NCBI RefSeq assembly: GCF_947507565.1
Contig: NC_089186.1
Span: forward strand, 558,001 to 622,000
DNA length: 64,000 nt
Origin: Oscarella lobularis
Lineage: Eukaryota; Porifera; Homoscleromorpha; Homosclerophorida; Oscarellidae
Direction of reading: 5' to 3'
The notes beneath the pieces were generated by a model, which was not told where the DNA came from, searched no databases, and saw nothing but the letters and a program-made list of their open reading frames with translations. Shown piece by piece: positions 19,518 to 32,661 of this stretch (its first letter is position 1; each line of letters opens with the position of its first letter). The position numbers and the translations under genes were made by a program.

Positions 19518-22500
19518 CTAGTTCTTAGACAAGTACTTCTTGAATTTCTCTCTGATAGCTTCCCGGTTGACACGGATTAGCTCTAACTTCGATAAAAGCT
19601 GGCCTACTGTAGGCGATTTTGATGCCTTTTTCCACGATTCCAGAACCCTGAACATACGAGCGAAGTTGCTGCCAGTGGACTCGCGAAATTCATCTAGATT
19701 GGTTAAGGGAATGTCGAGAAAAATACCAAGATCTTCCCACTTGGATGGGTTGACATCAGCACAGGCTTTAATCAAAGCATCTGGCACCATCTCTTCGTCA
19801 TTGGGAAAAGAGCCTTATGAAGAAAGTTGAAAACACCATTTTTAAAATATAGTAGAATATGTACCAGAAGCGCAAGGAACGAGATCGGCTGAAGCAACCA
19901 TAACCTAAATCAATATGAATAGAATTTAAAGATTTAAAGAGATTTACCCTTCTGCAACTAACTACAGTACCTTTGAATAATCTTCCTCCACAATGACCAA
20001 GTCTCTGATAGAAGAACGATGGCTTCTTTGGGGTCGACTAGAAAACAACAAGTCACCGAAAGCCTTCTCGTCGACCTTCTGATCCACTTCAACAGCCGAA
20101 TATATAGCCGGATCTTCGTCGTGTCGTCGAAGGTGAGAACTGTCTATATGGAACCAGTTCAAAGAAATTCCCAGGCTTCTTTCGCTGCACGCTTGAGCGA
20201 TCATGGACTTAAGCTCGTCGAGAAATTTCTTTGCGACGTCCTCGCATCGGTCTTTGCCAGACCAACGAAGAATAACGTCAATGCAATGACGTCTCTTCTT
20301 CACTCCCAGTTGAACGAGACACTCAATGACCTTGTGACCGATGATCCTCACCAACTTGATGCAGTCCTTCCAAACCTCGTGACCGGTGTTGGGAAGACGA
20401 AAGCAGCGGCATTGGAGAAGGACGAACGACGACGGTGATTTGATATCGACATGATGATCGCACTCGTATCGTTGGCCGCGATACACGTTCATCGTCGACT
20501 CTTCGTCCCAGGCGTCAGGAGAAATCGAATCCTCTAGCAGAGCCGGAATCTGATATACTTTGGGAGCGTCAGTCTCCACAGTAATGCACAGTTCCAAGAA
20601 GAGAAATATTTCAATCGCTTCATCGGATGTTACTTCGTATGAAGACGGAATGCCTTTTGTTTTGAGATGATGTTGAAATGCCTTCAGAGTCGAGTCAATG
20701 TCTTCTGCGGACGCCCGGCCGAATTTTTCACGTTGCAAACCGAACGGAAAATACCGCGGGGCGAGAAGAGGACCGATGACGTTGTGACAAAGCCACGGGG
20801 TCGAATACATATTCGACGACCGAGATTAATAATCTATGTGAGAATATTTCAAGCAATACGAACTAACGACTCACTCACTATTCCGGACAAGTCGAGAAAC
20901 TCGACGGCGACTTTGCTCTCGTCTTCGCTTAAATCGACGCCGACTTCTGCAGCGACCCACTTTCTAAATTCCTCTGCTGTCACAAAATAGGGCAATGGAG
21001 CCTTCCTCTTTTCGTCCGGAAGAGAAACGTACTCCTCGAGGGCTTGGCACAGTTTGGGAACCTCATCGGCTGCCTGTGAAAAGTCAGGTTAATTAATCAA
21101 TAAATTAATTAAGGCGTCTCGCTCATTACCTCGAGCATCTCTTCGCGAACGCTTCTCAATCTGTTTCGACAGTCGGTCATGCCAGCTGATTGGCTCTGAC
21201 TGCAATCCATTTCGACGACGTGCGAAACTTGAAAGGTGTCTCCAAACTCACTTTGAAGAGTTTTGAAGACTCGATTCAGCTTGAAGCTCATTTCGATTCT
21301 CGCCTCTTCGCTCAAGTCGATCAAATTGAAGACGACGAATAGGTGAATGAGCGATGCCGATTGCATAGGAAGCGGTCGCAACGACGCCTTGGAGAACGCA
21401 CACCAATAGCGCCCTTCAACGAGAAGACTCTCCTCTGACGTATCCTCTTTTCGAATAGGCAGAACGAGGAAGAAAACCGTGTTGGATCGTCGGAAGAAGA
21501 GACCGTGAGCGCTGTGAAATGTCAGCTGGGCGCCGAAGTCCCAGATCGTTACCTTGCCCACGCCTGGAATGTGGACTCGGTGAATTTCAATTCCGGCCGT
21601 GCGATCTTTCGGATCGATTGGGAGGCAATTGAGCTGGAGAAGAGAATTGACCAACGTCGTCTTCCCCGCCATGACGCTGCCAATCACGCACAGTTTAATT
21701 GCATCGGGACGAACCATTTCTCGTTGGAGGACAGAAAATCGGACGCCATCCTATCAACGCATATTACACACCCCGGAATAAGATTCGACTTTTATAACGC
21801 ACGTAATGCTGGCGAAGGATCTTTCCGATGTCGTCATTTTTTGCCAGTTCATGAGCTAATTTTCCGTCCTGAATTTTAATCTGTAACAAAATCGTCTCCG
21901 GTCGAAAAGAAAATGTGTCACCTTATCTTTGCACATGATGTGAGCGTCGTTCTGAATCAATAGATCAATGACGTGCGGTCGAGACGGGTCTTTGTAATTC
22001 AAATAATTCCTCGCTGCAACAATATGCAAGACAGTCCGGTTCACCTATAAAAAAAGGAATAGAGAGCAATCACAATCCAGACTACATTCCTAACAATCGT
22101 TCTAACGGAAACATCTGCCCCAAGTTCAAGTAGTTTCTGAATGACGCCGTAATGAGGATACATCGAGCAACATGCGTGTAATAAGGGCGTCATCCCCTCC
22201 TTAATTAAGAAAGAAACATTGATGAAACGAATGCGATTATCAATAGGTTTCTCACGCTGTAGTTATGATTGACATCGAGGCCTTTTTCAACAATAAGATA
22301 TTGAACAAGATCTTTTTGAACGCTTTCAGACTGCTCGCTGTTGAGAGATAGAGCACAAGACAAAGCCATCGCTCCATTCTGAGTAGAAAGCAAAGTTAGC
22401 TCCACGCGTCATGGAAGAACGACTCTAAAACTCACGGAACCCTGAGCGAGACAGTCAGCTCCTGCTTCAGCCAAACAGCGCACTTTCAATGGCGCATCGA

Positions 22501-23082
22501 TTAAACTTGTACACGCCGACATCAGTGGCGTTTCACCGAACTGACGAAAATATAAGGATTAAACTCCCAGGAGAAAAATCTACTATAGTCTAACTTCGTC
22601 CTTGCATGGTGTTGAGAAGGGCACCGTGCTCCGCGAGCCGTCTCAAGCAGACAAAGTCTCCAAACCGCGCCGCACAATGAAGTGGGGAGCGTTTATACAT
22701 CTGCATTGCATGAATACACGTATGAGCTAACTCATCACGGTCCAAAACGAACAGTAAGTACGTACCTCGTCATGGGGATCGCTGAGACTTTGATTTTTCT
22801 CCAAGAAAAAACAGCTAAGCCACTCGTCCACTTCTTCCGCCGTATCAAATCTTCGTCCCAGCAAATAGTACACTGCTGGATATGGGCTTTGACTGTGGAT
22901 CTAACGAAACAAATAACACAAACGTCGACGAAAACGAGATCACGTGCACCGTACTAGTTGTTGTTCTCGAAATCCTCTCTCCTTATAGAGAAACTGACTC
23001 AGTTTCAAATACCTTCCCGTTCTTTCTATTCCTCGACTATCTGTATAAGTCGCTTTATCGTAGAGCGAGCGGACGATGGCAT
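19518..23082 (-). pseudogene. Unit B: broken ankyrin-Roc-COR-death paralog of unit A
   Basis: Closely similar to unit A throughout. The Roc exon 21130-21750 is intact (GSVMAGKTT, DFGAQ, and FNLID at G4). The death domain exon 19518-19813 has the common family DD (PSKWEDLGIFLDI). Disabling changes: the COR exon 19971-20833 is 863 nt against 864 in A and C, a one-base loss near 20797 that shifts the frame; the first exon (ATG at 23082) has a stop after 18 codons; and the exon-3 donor near 22600 changes phase. A short product starting inside cannot be excluded. It supplies the ancestral 3' end that unit A has lost. Confidence 0.8.
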
Positions 23083-23576
23083 CGGGTCCTCAGCCGCTGC
23101 TCTCGGTTGCACAGAAGAGAAAATGGTCGGCAACCTCCTGTAATGCGGAATCGCTGCTGGTGGACCAGTCCTGCGTCGTTCTCCGCTGGGATCCATTCTG
23201 CCCTAGTCTACGCCCCCTTTGGTACGTGAGGCGTGCGTACCTAGTCTCATTGGATCACGTGGTCAAGCTAACGATTTATCAGATTTCATTAACGCAGAAA
23301 ATGATATCTTTTCTGGAAATCCGCTCTCGATCCTCGCACCAATGCCGCAATTAGATCAGCGCACACGTAAGTCCTAATACAATAAGTCAGGTGCGTCTGA
23401 ATGAAAGTAGAGCGGCCATAGAAAGAGTTTTTCCTTGAGAAATGTCTGGCAGGCGTAGGTTGAGCAAGAAAAGCGTCCTTTCGATCGTGATTCTTTTAGA
23501 ATATTTTTATGTGAATTAGGCAGCCAGGAAAAACCTACATACGTACGTCATGTACATGACAAAATAATTAGAAGGA

Positions 23577-23870
23577 CTACGGAGACGCACATCTAGCAAT
23601 GCCACATCTAACAGGATAATCACAGTCCGGTCTCTCTTGAATGGCTCCAACGACAACGGCGCATCTGAATTTTTCGGAACACCAATAATCTTTTCGGAGG
23701 AATAATAATCTTAGCGCCTCTTGTCTCTTCAAAATCTCGCCAAAGACGCTCCTGAATGCCATGAGTTCCATCTGGCTCTTCATCGTCCGGAAATGTGCCC
23801 GATATAACACATAGGCAATACTGTATCGTGTCTCGCTATGTACTAAAAACTACAGCTACTCCAACTATAA
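23577..23870 (-). pseudogene. Unrecognised gene fragment, copy 2
   Basis: Minus-strand frame with similarity to the 18915-19148 fragment (AVVVGAIQERPDC against VVVGASHFGF). It lies between units B and C. Family not recognised and no intact exon model. Confidence 0.35.
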
Positions 23871-23881
23871 GAATATTATCA

Positions 23882-26800
23882 CTAGTGTAATTCTAAATAT
23901 TTTGTTTCGATTACTCCCCGGGTGATACCGATCAGCTCAAACCACTTGAGAAGCTCTCCTACTGTTGGCGCCTTAGCTCCGAGCTTCCACGATTCCAGCA
24001 CTTTCACCATGCGCGAGAGGTTTGTACGAGTTCGCTCACCAATTTCATCAACTGTGTTTGAGTCGATCAACAGATGTCCAATATCTTCCCACTTGGACGG
24101 AGCAACGACGGCGCACGTCCTTATCAATTCGATTGACACAGACATACTGTCGCGTGGAAACGCGCCTGATGACATCATCGCGTGTACAGAAAATGGAGTA
24201 ATTTCTAAAAGACCAATACCTTTCAAGGGACATAGAAAACGCACTGGGTCGGGAATCTGAGGGGGAACTGATTAAACTCACTGCTGCGCTCTACCTTTCA
24301 CAATACCTCTGCTGCTGGATTCTCAACAGCTAATCTATCGTGCGACGTTGCCGCCCGCTTTGCAGGAGAAAAAGCCAGCTGATAAGACAGAGTAAAAAAC
24401 GTTCTAGCCTTTCCAATAGATACCTCAGTAGGAATCAATATTCTCTTTGTTCCGCTGGGACCTTGGCAAGATAACATCACCGGCTCAGTTTGAGACACAT
24501 TGCGCTAAAACAAACAGCTCTACATCGGAAATTTGCCTAACTCGAACACTATAGTACCTCTTCTTCGATAACTCCTGGAATAGCCAAATCTCTTACAGAA
24601 GAAGAATAACAACGACTTTTTGGTCGATCAGAAAATAGGAAGTGAGTCATCTTTTTGTTCCTGATCTTCTCATCCACTTTGCTAGACGAGTAAATGGCGG
24701 GATTGTCGTCGAGTCGTTTCAGACAAGCACTGCCTAAGTAGAACCAGTTCCGAAGAACTCCCGCGCTTCTTTCTTCGCAGACTGCGACGATCATTTCTTT
24801 CAGCTCGTTTAGAAACTCTTGAGCCAGAACATGGCACGCATTTTGGCTCGACCAGCGCAAGACGACATCAATGCAGCAGTGCTCCTTTTTGGTTCCTAGA
24901 GTGACAAGACATTCGACTTGTTTGTCGTCAACGATTTTCACTAGTTTGACGCCGTCCTTCCACGCCTCGTGACGCGTCATGTTCATATGAGAACATCGAG
25001 ATTGAAAGACGACGAACGACAAAGGCAATATAATATCCACAGAATCAGCGCATTCATATCGCATGCCGCGATACACGTCGAGTATGGGATCGTCAATCCA
25101 AGCGTCGTCAGGAACGGAATCCTGCAGGAGAGCCGGAAACTGATACACTATTAGGCCATGTTTCACCTCGATGCACAGCTCCAGGTAAAGGAGAATAGAA
25201 ATTGCTTCTTTGGCTGACACTGAAAACGGAGAAGGCGTGCCCTTCTGCTTAAGGTAATTGTTAAAAGCTCTGAGGGCAGATTCAATGTCTCTGATTGTAA
25301 CCATGCCCGATTTGGTAGGCTTCATGCCAAAGGGAAAGTAGTGCGGAGCCATAAGCGGCCCAATCCCGTCACGACAGAGCCACATTGGCTGGAGACAAAT
25401 TAGAGGACCAAGATTAACGATCTATAGATAAAAATAAGACTCCGTCTAAAAAGTAAATCTGCACTCACTATTCCAGAGGAGTCGAGAAATTCAACCGACA
25501 CTTTCCTCTCATCTTCAGTGACTATAACGCCAACGTCTTTAGCAACCCACTCCTCAAATTCTGCTAACGTCATAAAACAGGGCAGTGAAGAAGATTCTCG
25601 CTCTCTGTCAGAAGGAGTAAGCTTCTCTTCAATGGCATAGCACAGTTTAGGCACGCCATCAGCAGCCTGAGAAGAAAGAAGAATTGAGTAATAATTTGGA
25701 CAATATAGCAGCACTAAATCGCCACCTCAAGCATATTTTCACGAAGTATTTTCAGCTTGTCGCGACAGTCCGACATGGGCACCGAGTAGCTCCGACTGCA
25801 ATCCATTTCAAGCACGTCTACAATACTAAAAGTGTCTTTAAATTCTTCCTGAAGAACTTCTGCGACGCGCTTTAGTTGAAAGCTGGCTTCAATTCCCACG
25901 ACCTCTCTGCACTCGATCACATTGCCAATGATGACAAGGCGAAGCAACGATCTCAGGTGCGGCGGAGGCACACGCATCGCCGCCTTGACGAACGCACACC
26001 AATAACGTCCGATCTCTAGAAGATACACTTCTGGTGTTATGCGTTGTCCTTCTCGAAAGCGAAGGACGAGAACAAACATCGTATTAGATCGTCCGAAGAA
26101 TAGACCATGAGCGCTGTGAAACGATGATTGGGCACCGAAGTCCCAAATCACTCCTTTTCCTACTCCCGGAATTTGACCGTTTTTGATGAAAATGCCGGCA
26201 GTGCGATCTTCCAGTTTCACTGGAGGAAGATCAAGTTGAAGAAGAGCGTTAACGAACGTCGTCTTTCCCGCCATTTCACTCCCCACCACGCAAAATTTGA
26301 TCGAATCAGGTTGAACCGTTTCACGTCGAAGAACGGAAAACCGAACTGTATCCTACAACACGTAATGAGTGACATAGAGGGGTGATGGGAAACGATGGCG
26401 TACGTAATGCTGATGAAGAAGCCTTCTGATTTCACCATTATCTGCCAGCTGATAAGGCTTCTTTCCGTCCTAAACTTTCCGTTCATAAATCTTCTCACGA
26501 CGAAATGATAGCACGCACGTCACCTTGTCTTCGGAAGTGACGTCCGCGCCCTTATCAATCAAAAATTCGATAACTGACTGGAAGTCGCGTTCGTCCGCAA
26601 GTGCAACGAGATGCAAGGCATTTCGGCCCATCTATAAAGGAGATATGAACTTGGGATGAGTGAGGGAAAGACGTTTGGCGAACCGAATCTTTTGCAGCAA
26701 CATCAGCTTTCAGTTCAATTAACGGTCGAAGAGCAAAGAGAGGGTAACAAACGCTTAAACATGCGTGTAACAGCGGCGTCAGTCCGGCCTATAAACGTAG

Positions 26801-28594
26801 GAATTGCTTAACAAAAAAATCCAAAAAAAGTGTCGTACCGCATCAGAAGAATCAATCTCCATGCGTTTATCTTCGACAAGATATTGAAGGACGTCTTTCA
26901 ATTCGCCTTCAGAAATGGAGCATTCGTTGGCTAAGCTACTTTCAGAAGGAACATAAGGCGGATCGTTGAAATTGTCGGCGACCGTGTAGCGGACGGCATA
27001 AAACAAGGCCGTCCTTCCCAACTAAATAGAAAAAAAAGGGCGCTATCTTCCTTGATAGATAAACGCCTACCATATCCTTCACTTGACAGTCGGCTCCTTT
27101 ATTAGTCAGGTAGCGAACTTTCAATAGGCGGTCAATGCCGCTTTCACACGCCATCATAAGAGGTGTACTTCCCTCCTAATGATATCAACATAGCACTGAA
27201 CTGTCTCTTCGTGTGAACCAATGTGACCTTATTGACGCTATCAATAGCAGCGCTATTCTCTACGAGCCATTGCACTTCTGACAAACTTCCATGCTCGCAG
27301 GCACAATGAAGAGGAGTGTTCAACTAAATTTTCACATCGTACACACGCAGAAACGGCCGGGAACGCTCATCACATACGTACCAACTCATCAAGAGAGTTA
27401 ACAATCACTCCCTTTTCATGTACGAGATGGTGAAAAAGGTCGCAGGCTTCTTTAGAAGAATCAAATCGAACTCCTGAGGCCAAAACCTTGTAAAAAATAA
27501 AAAGTAGCGAAGCGATGCCAATTAATTAATTAATGCCAGTCTATTACTATAGCACGCGGTGAAACTTCACAGCCATTATTTTCCAGAATGCGCAGTTTCT
27601 TCAACGTATCGACAGCACTTTTGCAGACGTCTTCGTACAGATCTTCTCCACCCTAAACAAAAACAATCGAAACAATCGGCTGAAAAAATATCTATACCAT
27701 ACTTGCTGTATCACGACGTCAATATTTGCACCATTATCGATGAGCCATTTCACTCCAAAAATGTTTCCCCCCCTGAAAGCGTCATACAAAGGAGCGCTCA
27801 TCTACAATTGAGACAGATAGCATCTGTACAAACATAAAGAGCTTATTGTACAGACTTCGACACGTAGTTCGCCATCTTGAGAGTCAATGCTCATGCCCTT
27901 TTCGAATACAAGATGACGTAGAACTTCATGAGCTTTATCGAACGATGAAAACTGATTTTGAACAGCAAAACGCTAACAAAAAAAAGATATTCCTAATGCT
28001 TGAGTGTTGATGTGAATATGTTACTATAGCATGAGACGGAACATCGCTGGCACGCTCTTCCAAAACTTTCATTTTCTTCAACGCGTCAAGGGAACTTGTA
28101 GAAGCCCATAAATACGGCGTCCATCCAAACTAAACAAAAACCCAGCTAATAAGAGTGCAAATAGGAAAAAAATCAATTCGAAGTCAAACATCGTCTTCCA
28201 CGTCCACAGTTGCACTGTGACTGAGAAGCCAATTCACGCCATAAAAATTTCCCCACTTGCACGCACAGTGAAGTGGGGTGCGTCCAAACTTCATATACAG
28301 TATACAAATCACGAAAAGGTATATTTATTACACGATTAGTCAATGATACCCCAGTAGGCTCATTAACGTTTTCCTCTCTTTCCAGGACCACGTAGCTGAG
28401 CCATTCGTTCGCTTCCTCCGCCGTCTCAAACTCTCTTCCTGCTACGTAGTGAATGGAGGCGACATTTTCATATTCGTCGCCCTAAATGCAAACGATGATC
28501 GCGTACAACGACGAAAAACGGGCTCTTCTCATACCCATACCCACTGCTCGGGTCGAAAACCTCTTTCGGTGGAGAGAAAAACGATGCAGTTCAT
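23882..28594 (-). CDS. Unit C: ankyrin-Roc-COR-death protein
   Basis: All checked exons join in phase. The 3' exons are COR 24558-25421 (864 nt) and 25469-25666, Roc 25726-26352, linkers 24307-24504 and 24220-24256, and DD 23882-24165. About ten further exons up to 28480 hold ankyrin repeats or helical spacers, each phase 0 (for example TPLHCACEHGSLSEVQWLVE). The proposed first exon 28541-28594 starts MNCIVFLSTERGF and splices at GTATGG; a stop lies upstream, but a further 5' exon is possible. Roc has GSEMAGKTT and DFGAQ, with IGNVIE in place of the G4 NKxD. The DD core is PSKWEDIGHLLID. The gene is divergent from the Ig gene at 29516. Its 5' half is nearly identical to unit F while the 3' half is clearly diverged. 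Confidence 0.8.
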
Positions 28595-28599
28595 TTTCG

Positions 28600-29510
28600 A
28601 TTGCAGAACGAGAGGACGATGTCATCTGTTCTATTAAAGCTACAGAAGATATTCAATGCTCGAGAGCACACGTCGTCATGAGCCTCAGCATACTGCGGAT
28701 TTGCCAGATCTACTCAACGCAGCAAAGGATGATACGCGCATGCGCTCCAGGCATTGAGATGTTGCTACATGTATTGTTCCGCTTAGAAAAGACCGCTGGC
28801 CTCCAGATTGCGCTAAAATGCACCTGCGGAGTCCATCGTGATCTCAGTTTTGGACCAATTAAACGATTTCTAGCTCTCGCCGGATTGTGTAATGTAGAGA
28901 GCAATAACAACCTTGTCATTTGCCTCTGCCAGATATTTTGTGTTAAAAATTAGAGTTTTTTTACAGCGCAGGCCTTTAGCTCTGCGCACGTGATCTTCCA
29001 CGTTGCCCACACAGTGACACTGTACACAGGCTACTAATATTATGCTGTGAGTATTAACTCTGAATCGCACGCATTGCATATAGGCCAACCACTCGTTTGA
29101 AAGCTAGTAAATCCCCTATTTACTGATACATCATTCTGGTCTGGTCGCTCGTCCTCTCCCCGCAGTAATATCAACGGAGGGGAGGGTCTGGCCAGCGAGA
29201 TAAACAAGTGAATCAATACGCTTCATTGAGACGCGTAAGCAAATTAGGTCGCCACGCTGGCGGCCGTTTAATAGGAACGCTTTTGTCCTCTCCAGTGCTG
29301 CGCGGTGGAAACTCCTTTTACGCGATGCCGGAAAATAAACAGTATGCCTCAGTAGACTTTCCTTGCGATAAATAGCACTGTAATACTAACACGCAGCCAA
29401 GAGTTTGTACTTCCTACACTCCTGTTATCTATCTGCACTTTTTCCTTCCTTCTAGGATGCTGTAAGTCCATAATATTAGGCCTACTCATGACTTTACGAA
29501 TAATAAATGT
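28600..29510. other. Divergent intergenic region between unit C and the Ig gene
   Basis: Probably contains promoters for both genes, plus the unresolved 5' exon(s) of the Ig gene. It is conserved at 59000-59910. ORFs here are not conserved between the copies and are not reported as genes. A GTAAGT donor at about 29462 may close an upstream Ig-gene exon. Confidence 0.5.
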
Positions 29511-29515
29511 TTTAG

Positions 29516-30266
29516 GGTACGGCTGCGAGACGGAGCTTGGTCGAAGAGAATCCTCCGAGCATTGGCCTAACGTGGAAATCAGTCTTCTGAAACCGAGTGG
29601 GCGGCTGCTTGTGGGAGACGGCGTAGTGCTTATTTGCGTTAGCAACGTGTCAATAAACTCCGTTGCTTGGATTCAGAATGGCAAATTCGTTCCTGAAAGA
29701 AAAAATCACGTGAGCCGTAGGGCGTCACCGACGTTTCAAGTTCTAGAGATCCAGACGACTGTTCAAGCCGACAGCGGCAGCTACGCTTGCGAAATTAACA
29801 GTACATATCGCAGCCTAGAGGTGAAGTTGGAGTTCGACTCACAGGCGTCTGTCAGAAGTACGCAGGCCTAATTGATTGGGTGCTCGCCTTATTTTAATAT
29901 ACATACTGTATAGAGATAATCAATTCGGCCACGTTCACAGTTGGATATGCTGTCGACGCAGTTGTTTTTATCATACGAATCGCTCTTGATTATTTGCTAA
30001 AATTTCTCCTAACTTGGCTGGTGATAGCGTTCATACGTTTCAGAGCAGAGCTGATAAAAATGTTCGTGGACGTCCCCGCAAAACTCAAGAGAGACTTCAA
30101 AAAGTGCGTACTGACGCTTTTTTATTATAGTCTATGGAGCAGTTACTTCTGTTTACAGTTGGATCAACTCCGGCGGCGGCGGAACAAATTAATTAATCGA
30201 TCTAATACGATGCTTTTTTGTCAGTATTCTTGCTGTCGGCTGTTGTCTGTGCATGTGCTCTTTTGA
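29516..30266 (+). CDS. Ig-domain membrane protein, copy 1 (5' exon unresolved)
   Basis: Exon 29516-29857 follows TTTTAG and encodes one Ig-like domain: first cysteine in VLICVSNVS, tryptophan in VAWIQNG, and the DSGSYACE signature around the second cysteine. The donor at 29858 and an acceptor ending at 29913 join in phase to 29914-30266. That exon has a hydrophobic segment (about residues 125-160: FTVGYAVDAVVFIIR and FLLTWLVIAFI) and then a basic tail (KLKRDFKK). I read it as a single-pass or hairpin membrane protein with an extracellular Ig domain; the signal peptide exon was not found. The end is uncertain, because in copy 2 an extra T gives an earlier stop. It lies head-to-head with unit C. 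Confidence 0.65.
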
Positions 30267-30299
30267 TCTCTCCACTAGTTTCATTGTCGCACAGCGTAA

Positions 30300-31070
30300 T
30301 ACTTCTAGCTTAATCCCTTCTCACTAACATTTCGTGAACCGCCAGCGAAGATAAGATGCGGCTCGTAACGTTTCTATCGCGACTATGCAGTGTACGCTGT
30401 GTGAAAAGGCTGAAATCGCGAAAGCGGAGCGGTAAGACATTGCGCTGAGATGATACATAGTATGCAGCGCGCGCGGCGCTATACGCGGGGGCCCGGCCCT
30501 TTGAATGAGACGATTTTCGTATATTCATGCCTAAAACCGGTGGCAAAGCGAATTTCCTCTTCTGAGTCCAGACCCCTACTTCTAAATCAATTAGCCAAAT
30601 ATGTTTAGGGTCTACAGTAGAATTAAATTTTGCAGCGCATGCCCTTAGCAATGCGCACGTGATCTTTTTTGCATAGCTCCTTTAGGCTGTTGTTATGCTG
30701 TGAGAGAACTTTGGGAGAAGACCTGCACATAGGCAACTCTACCTAGAACCTAAGGTAAGAAACGCCGCATAGTCCATAATGAAACTGAGGCTCTCCGACG
30801 CAGTGTGGTAGACCTTAATTAATTAAAAGAACGAGTCCCGCCCATGCATAAACAGCGATCCCTCCGTTATAGCTACAGTGGAACTGCGTGTTGTGGAACC
30901 AAAATATAATCGCGAATGCCGAAATAACCTACTGTAGTAAATGCAAACGTGAATGGCACCGAAAGGCCGGCCAGACTCCGTAGGAGGGAAATAGGTGGGT
31001 GAGACATGTTTTAAATTTCAGTTGCTGCGACGTACGTCTAAGTTGTAAGAACAGACGAGTCCTTTTGTAT
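30300..31070. other. Duplicated noncoding stretch downstream of the Ig gene
   Basis: 30300-30906 matches 60700-61298 with scattered indels. ORFs are not preserved between the copies. No gene recognised. Confidence 0.5.
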
Positions 31071-31075
31071 ACATG

Positions 31076-31114
31076 TGTGACGTGCATGTGACGTGCATGT
31101 GACGTGCATGTGAC
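31076..31114. repeat. Short 11-bp minisatellite
   Basis: Three and a half tandem units of GTGACGTGCAT, each holding an ACGT core. Confidence 0.9.
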
Positions 31115-31337
31115 GGCAGGACGAGAGTGCACAAAGATAACACGGACGCTTAGAAAGTGACCATCTATAAACAAAGGAAGCGAGGGAAGGTGGGCGCGTT
31201 GATTGTGGTCCAAAACGACATGCGCACTTCTCCATATCTATGAGATGCGTGCACACACCTCATCCAGTTGAATAGGATCCGTTGACGGTGGTAGGTCACC
31301 GGGCAGTCGTTCATCTGTGTATACTACGGATACCGCA

Positions 31338-31628
31338 ATGACATCAGTACGCTTTCTCCTAGTCGTCGTTCTAATCTCTTTCTATGCAGCCGTCGTGGTC
31401 AACTCTGAAAAACGCGCTCGGCGAGTCTTCAAGTTTGCGCTGTTGCCTTGCAAACTGAGTTGCGGCCGCGCGTGTCAGGGCGCTACCCTTCAAAGTAATT
31501 GCACTTGCGGCAGCAGTGCACTATTTAGGAGTTACACTTTCACCTGCTTTCCCCTCAAATTGATCAATTATGAAATTAAGCAAGAACATTTCAGTGCCTT
31601 GGGGCGTTTCAGTGCCTGGGGGGGTTAA
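31338..31628 (+). CDS. Putative secreted cysteine-rich peptide
   Basis: The ATG at 31338 gives a good signal peptide (SVRFLLVVVLISFYAAVVV), then a basic stretch (EKRARR) that could be a propeptide cleavage site. A cysteine cluster follows, C-x3-C-x3-C-x8-C-x-C (LLPCKLSC... SNCTCG). The first three spacings match the peptides at 32662 and 33995, so it may be a distant relative on the opposite strand. The tail after about residue 70 looks noncoding, so the real 3' end may be spliced. Function is unknown; defensive or signalling peptides have this build. Confidence 0.45.
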   Translation: MTSVRFLLVVVLISFYAAVVVNSEKRARRVFKFALLPCKLSCGRACQGATLQSNCTCGSSALFRSYTFTCFPLKLINYEIKQEHFSALGRFSAWGG

Positions 31629-31639
31629 CGTTGCCTCAG

Positions 31640-32430
31640 ATACGTTTGCATTGTGAAATTGTGAAATAAAGCGCTCAAAAACGATCCATCGATTCCGTTT
31701 GAATAGATCATCGCTTCAAAAGTTTCTTTCTTATCGTATAGCGAATAACAGCCGCGCGAGCCATGCAACTGCACGCGACGGAAATTATTACACTAAACTG
31801 AGGAAGGGTCGTCGCTATTCAAGCTCAGATCGTACCAAATTTGAAAACGAAGGAGGGGCTTATAGTGACGATGCTGCAGCTAGATGACGTCATCTTTCGA
31901 TAGGAATAAACAAAAGGAAGCGAAGGTGTATAATCCAAACCGCGAAGCCACGAGCTTATCAATATTTTCTACGAAGTCTTATGTATGGCAACCCCATCCG
32001 TGTAGCTAGAATACGCTTGCGTGGGCATGGGAGGGGGCCCTCTAGAGGAAGCGATCGATCGTAGAAAGCGGAGACCTTGGCCGGTCCCTCTGAACCTGTA
32101 GTGGTGACCTACTCACCTTTTCGCGTCGCGGCTATGATAGATGCGTCCATTGAATCCAAGCGAAGCTGCTCCCTTGTCTCTCGTCTAGTGTGGCGACCAA
32201 ATTACGCAGCGAACGAGATCGGCATCGTCATAAAAGCGTTTTCGAACTGTTCTCGTGTACCATCGCCGCGCTCGCAGCCGAGAGAAACTGGAAAGCTGGT
32301 AGGAGCCGCTGCAACAGACCCCGTATCAACGCGGGGTACAAATGACTAAAAATTTCTCAATAATAAGACGCATGCATTAGCGCAGCGTTTGCAATTACCA
32401 ATCTAATTTTTGCTGATAATTCTTCAATTT
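31640..32430 (+). repeat. Dispersed repeat R3, copy in the peptide cluster
   Basis: Matches 33290-33730 directly and 4290-4870 inverted. It precedes the peptide gene at 32662 and is part of a tandem duplication of about 1.25 kb (about 32030-33170 and 33290-34490). Confidence 0.65.
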
Positions 32431-32661
32431 CAATTTCCTGTCTTGCCTGCGTACCTCTATCCCCACTGGCGTTCACCACCTGTGGCCTAGTAGCTATACG
32501 CGCTTCGTTGCCTCTGCAAATTTTTCTCTTGATCGGAAGCTCGATTTTGATGCAGAATTTAATGTACGTGTACACATGAAGAAAGCGATAGGAAAAAGAG
32601 CAGCTCTACAAACAATCGCAACATGCGGCCGGTCACGCCTCGATCCTCACTATACTACGGT

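Larger units (their letters stand above)
26560..30906. repeat. Segmental duplication, partner of 56920-61298
   Basis: About 4.35 kb covering the ankyrin exons of unit C, the divergent promoter region and the Ig gene, nearly identical to the unit F region. The right breakpoint is sharp: GGAACCAAAAT is followed by ATAATCGCG here and AATGGTTG at 61298. The left edge lies in the ankyrin exon just before Roc. Confidence 0.8.

Noticed and set aside
20019-20438. 139-codon plus-strand ORF, also seen at 6185-6460
   Set aside because: Mirror frame of the conserved COR exon.
28486-28953. 155-codon plus-strand ORF
   Set aside because: Antisense to the 5' exons of unit C and not preserved in the duplicated copy at 58.9-59.3 kb.
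30310-30651. 113-codon minus-strand ORF downstream of the Ig gene
   Set aside because: The segmental copy near 60730-61030 breaks this frame with several indels, so it is not under coding constraint.
31076-31114. Possible CRISPR-like array
   Set aside because: Tandem 11-bp units without spacers, in a eukaryotic genome; a simple minisatellite.
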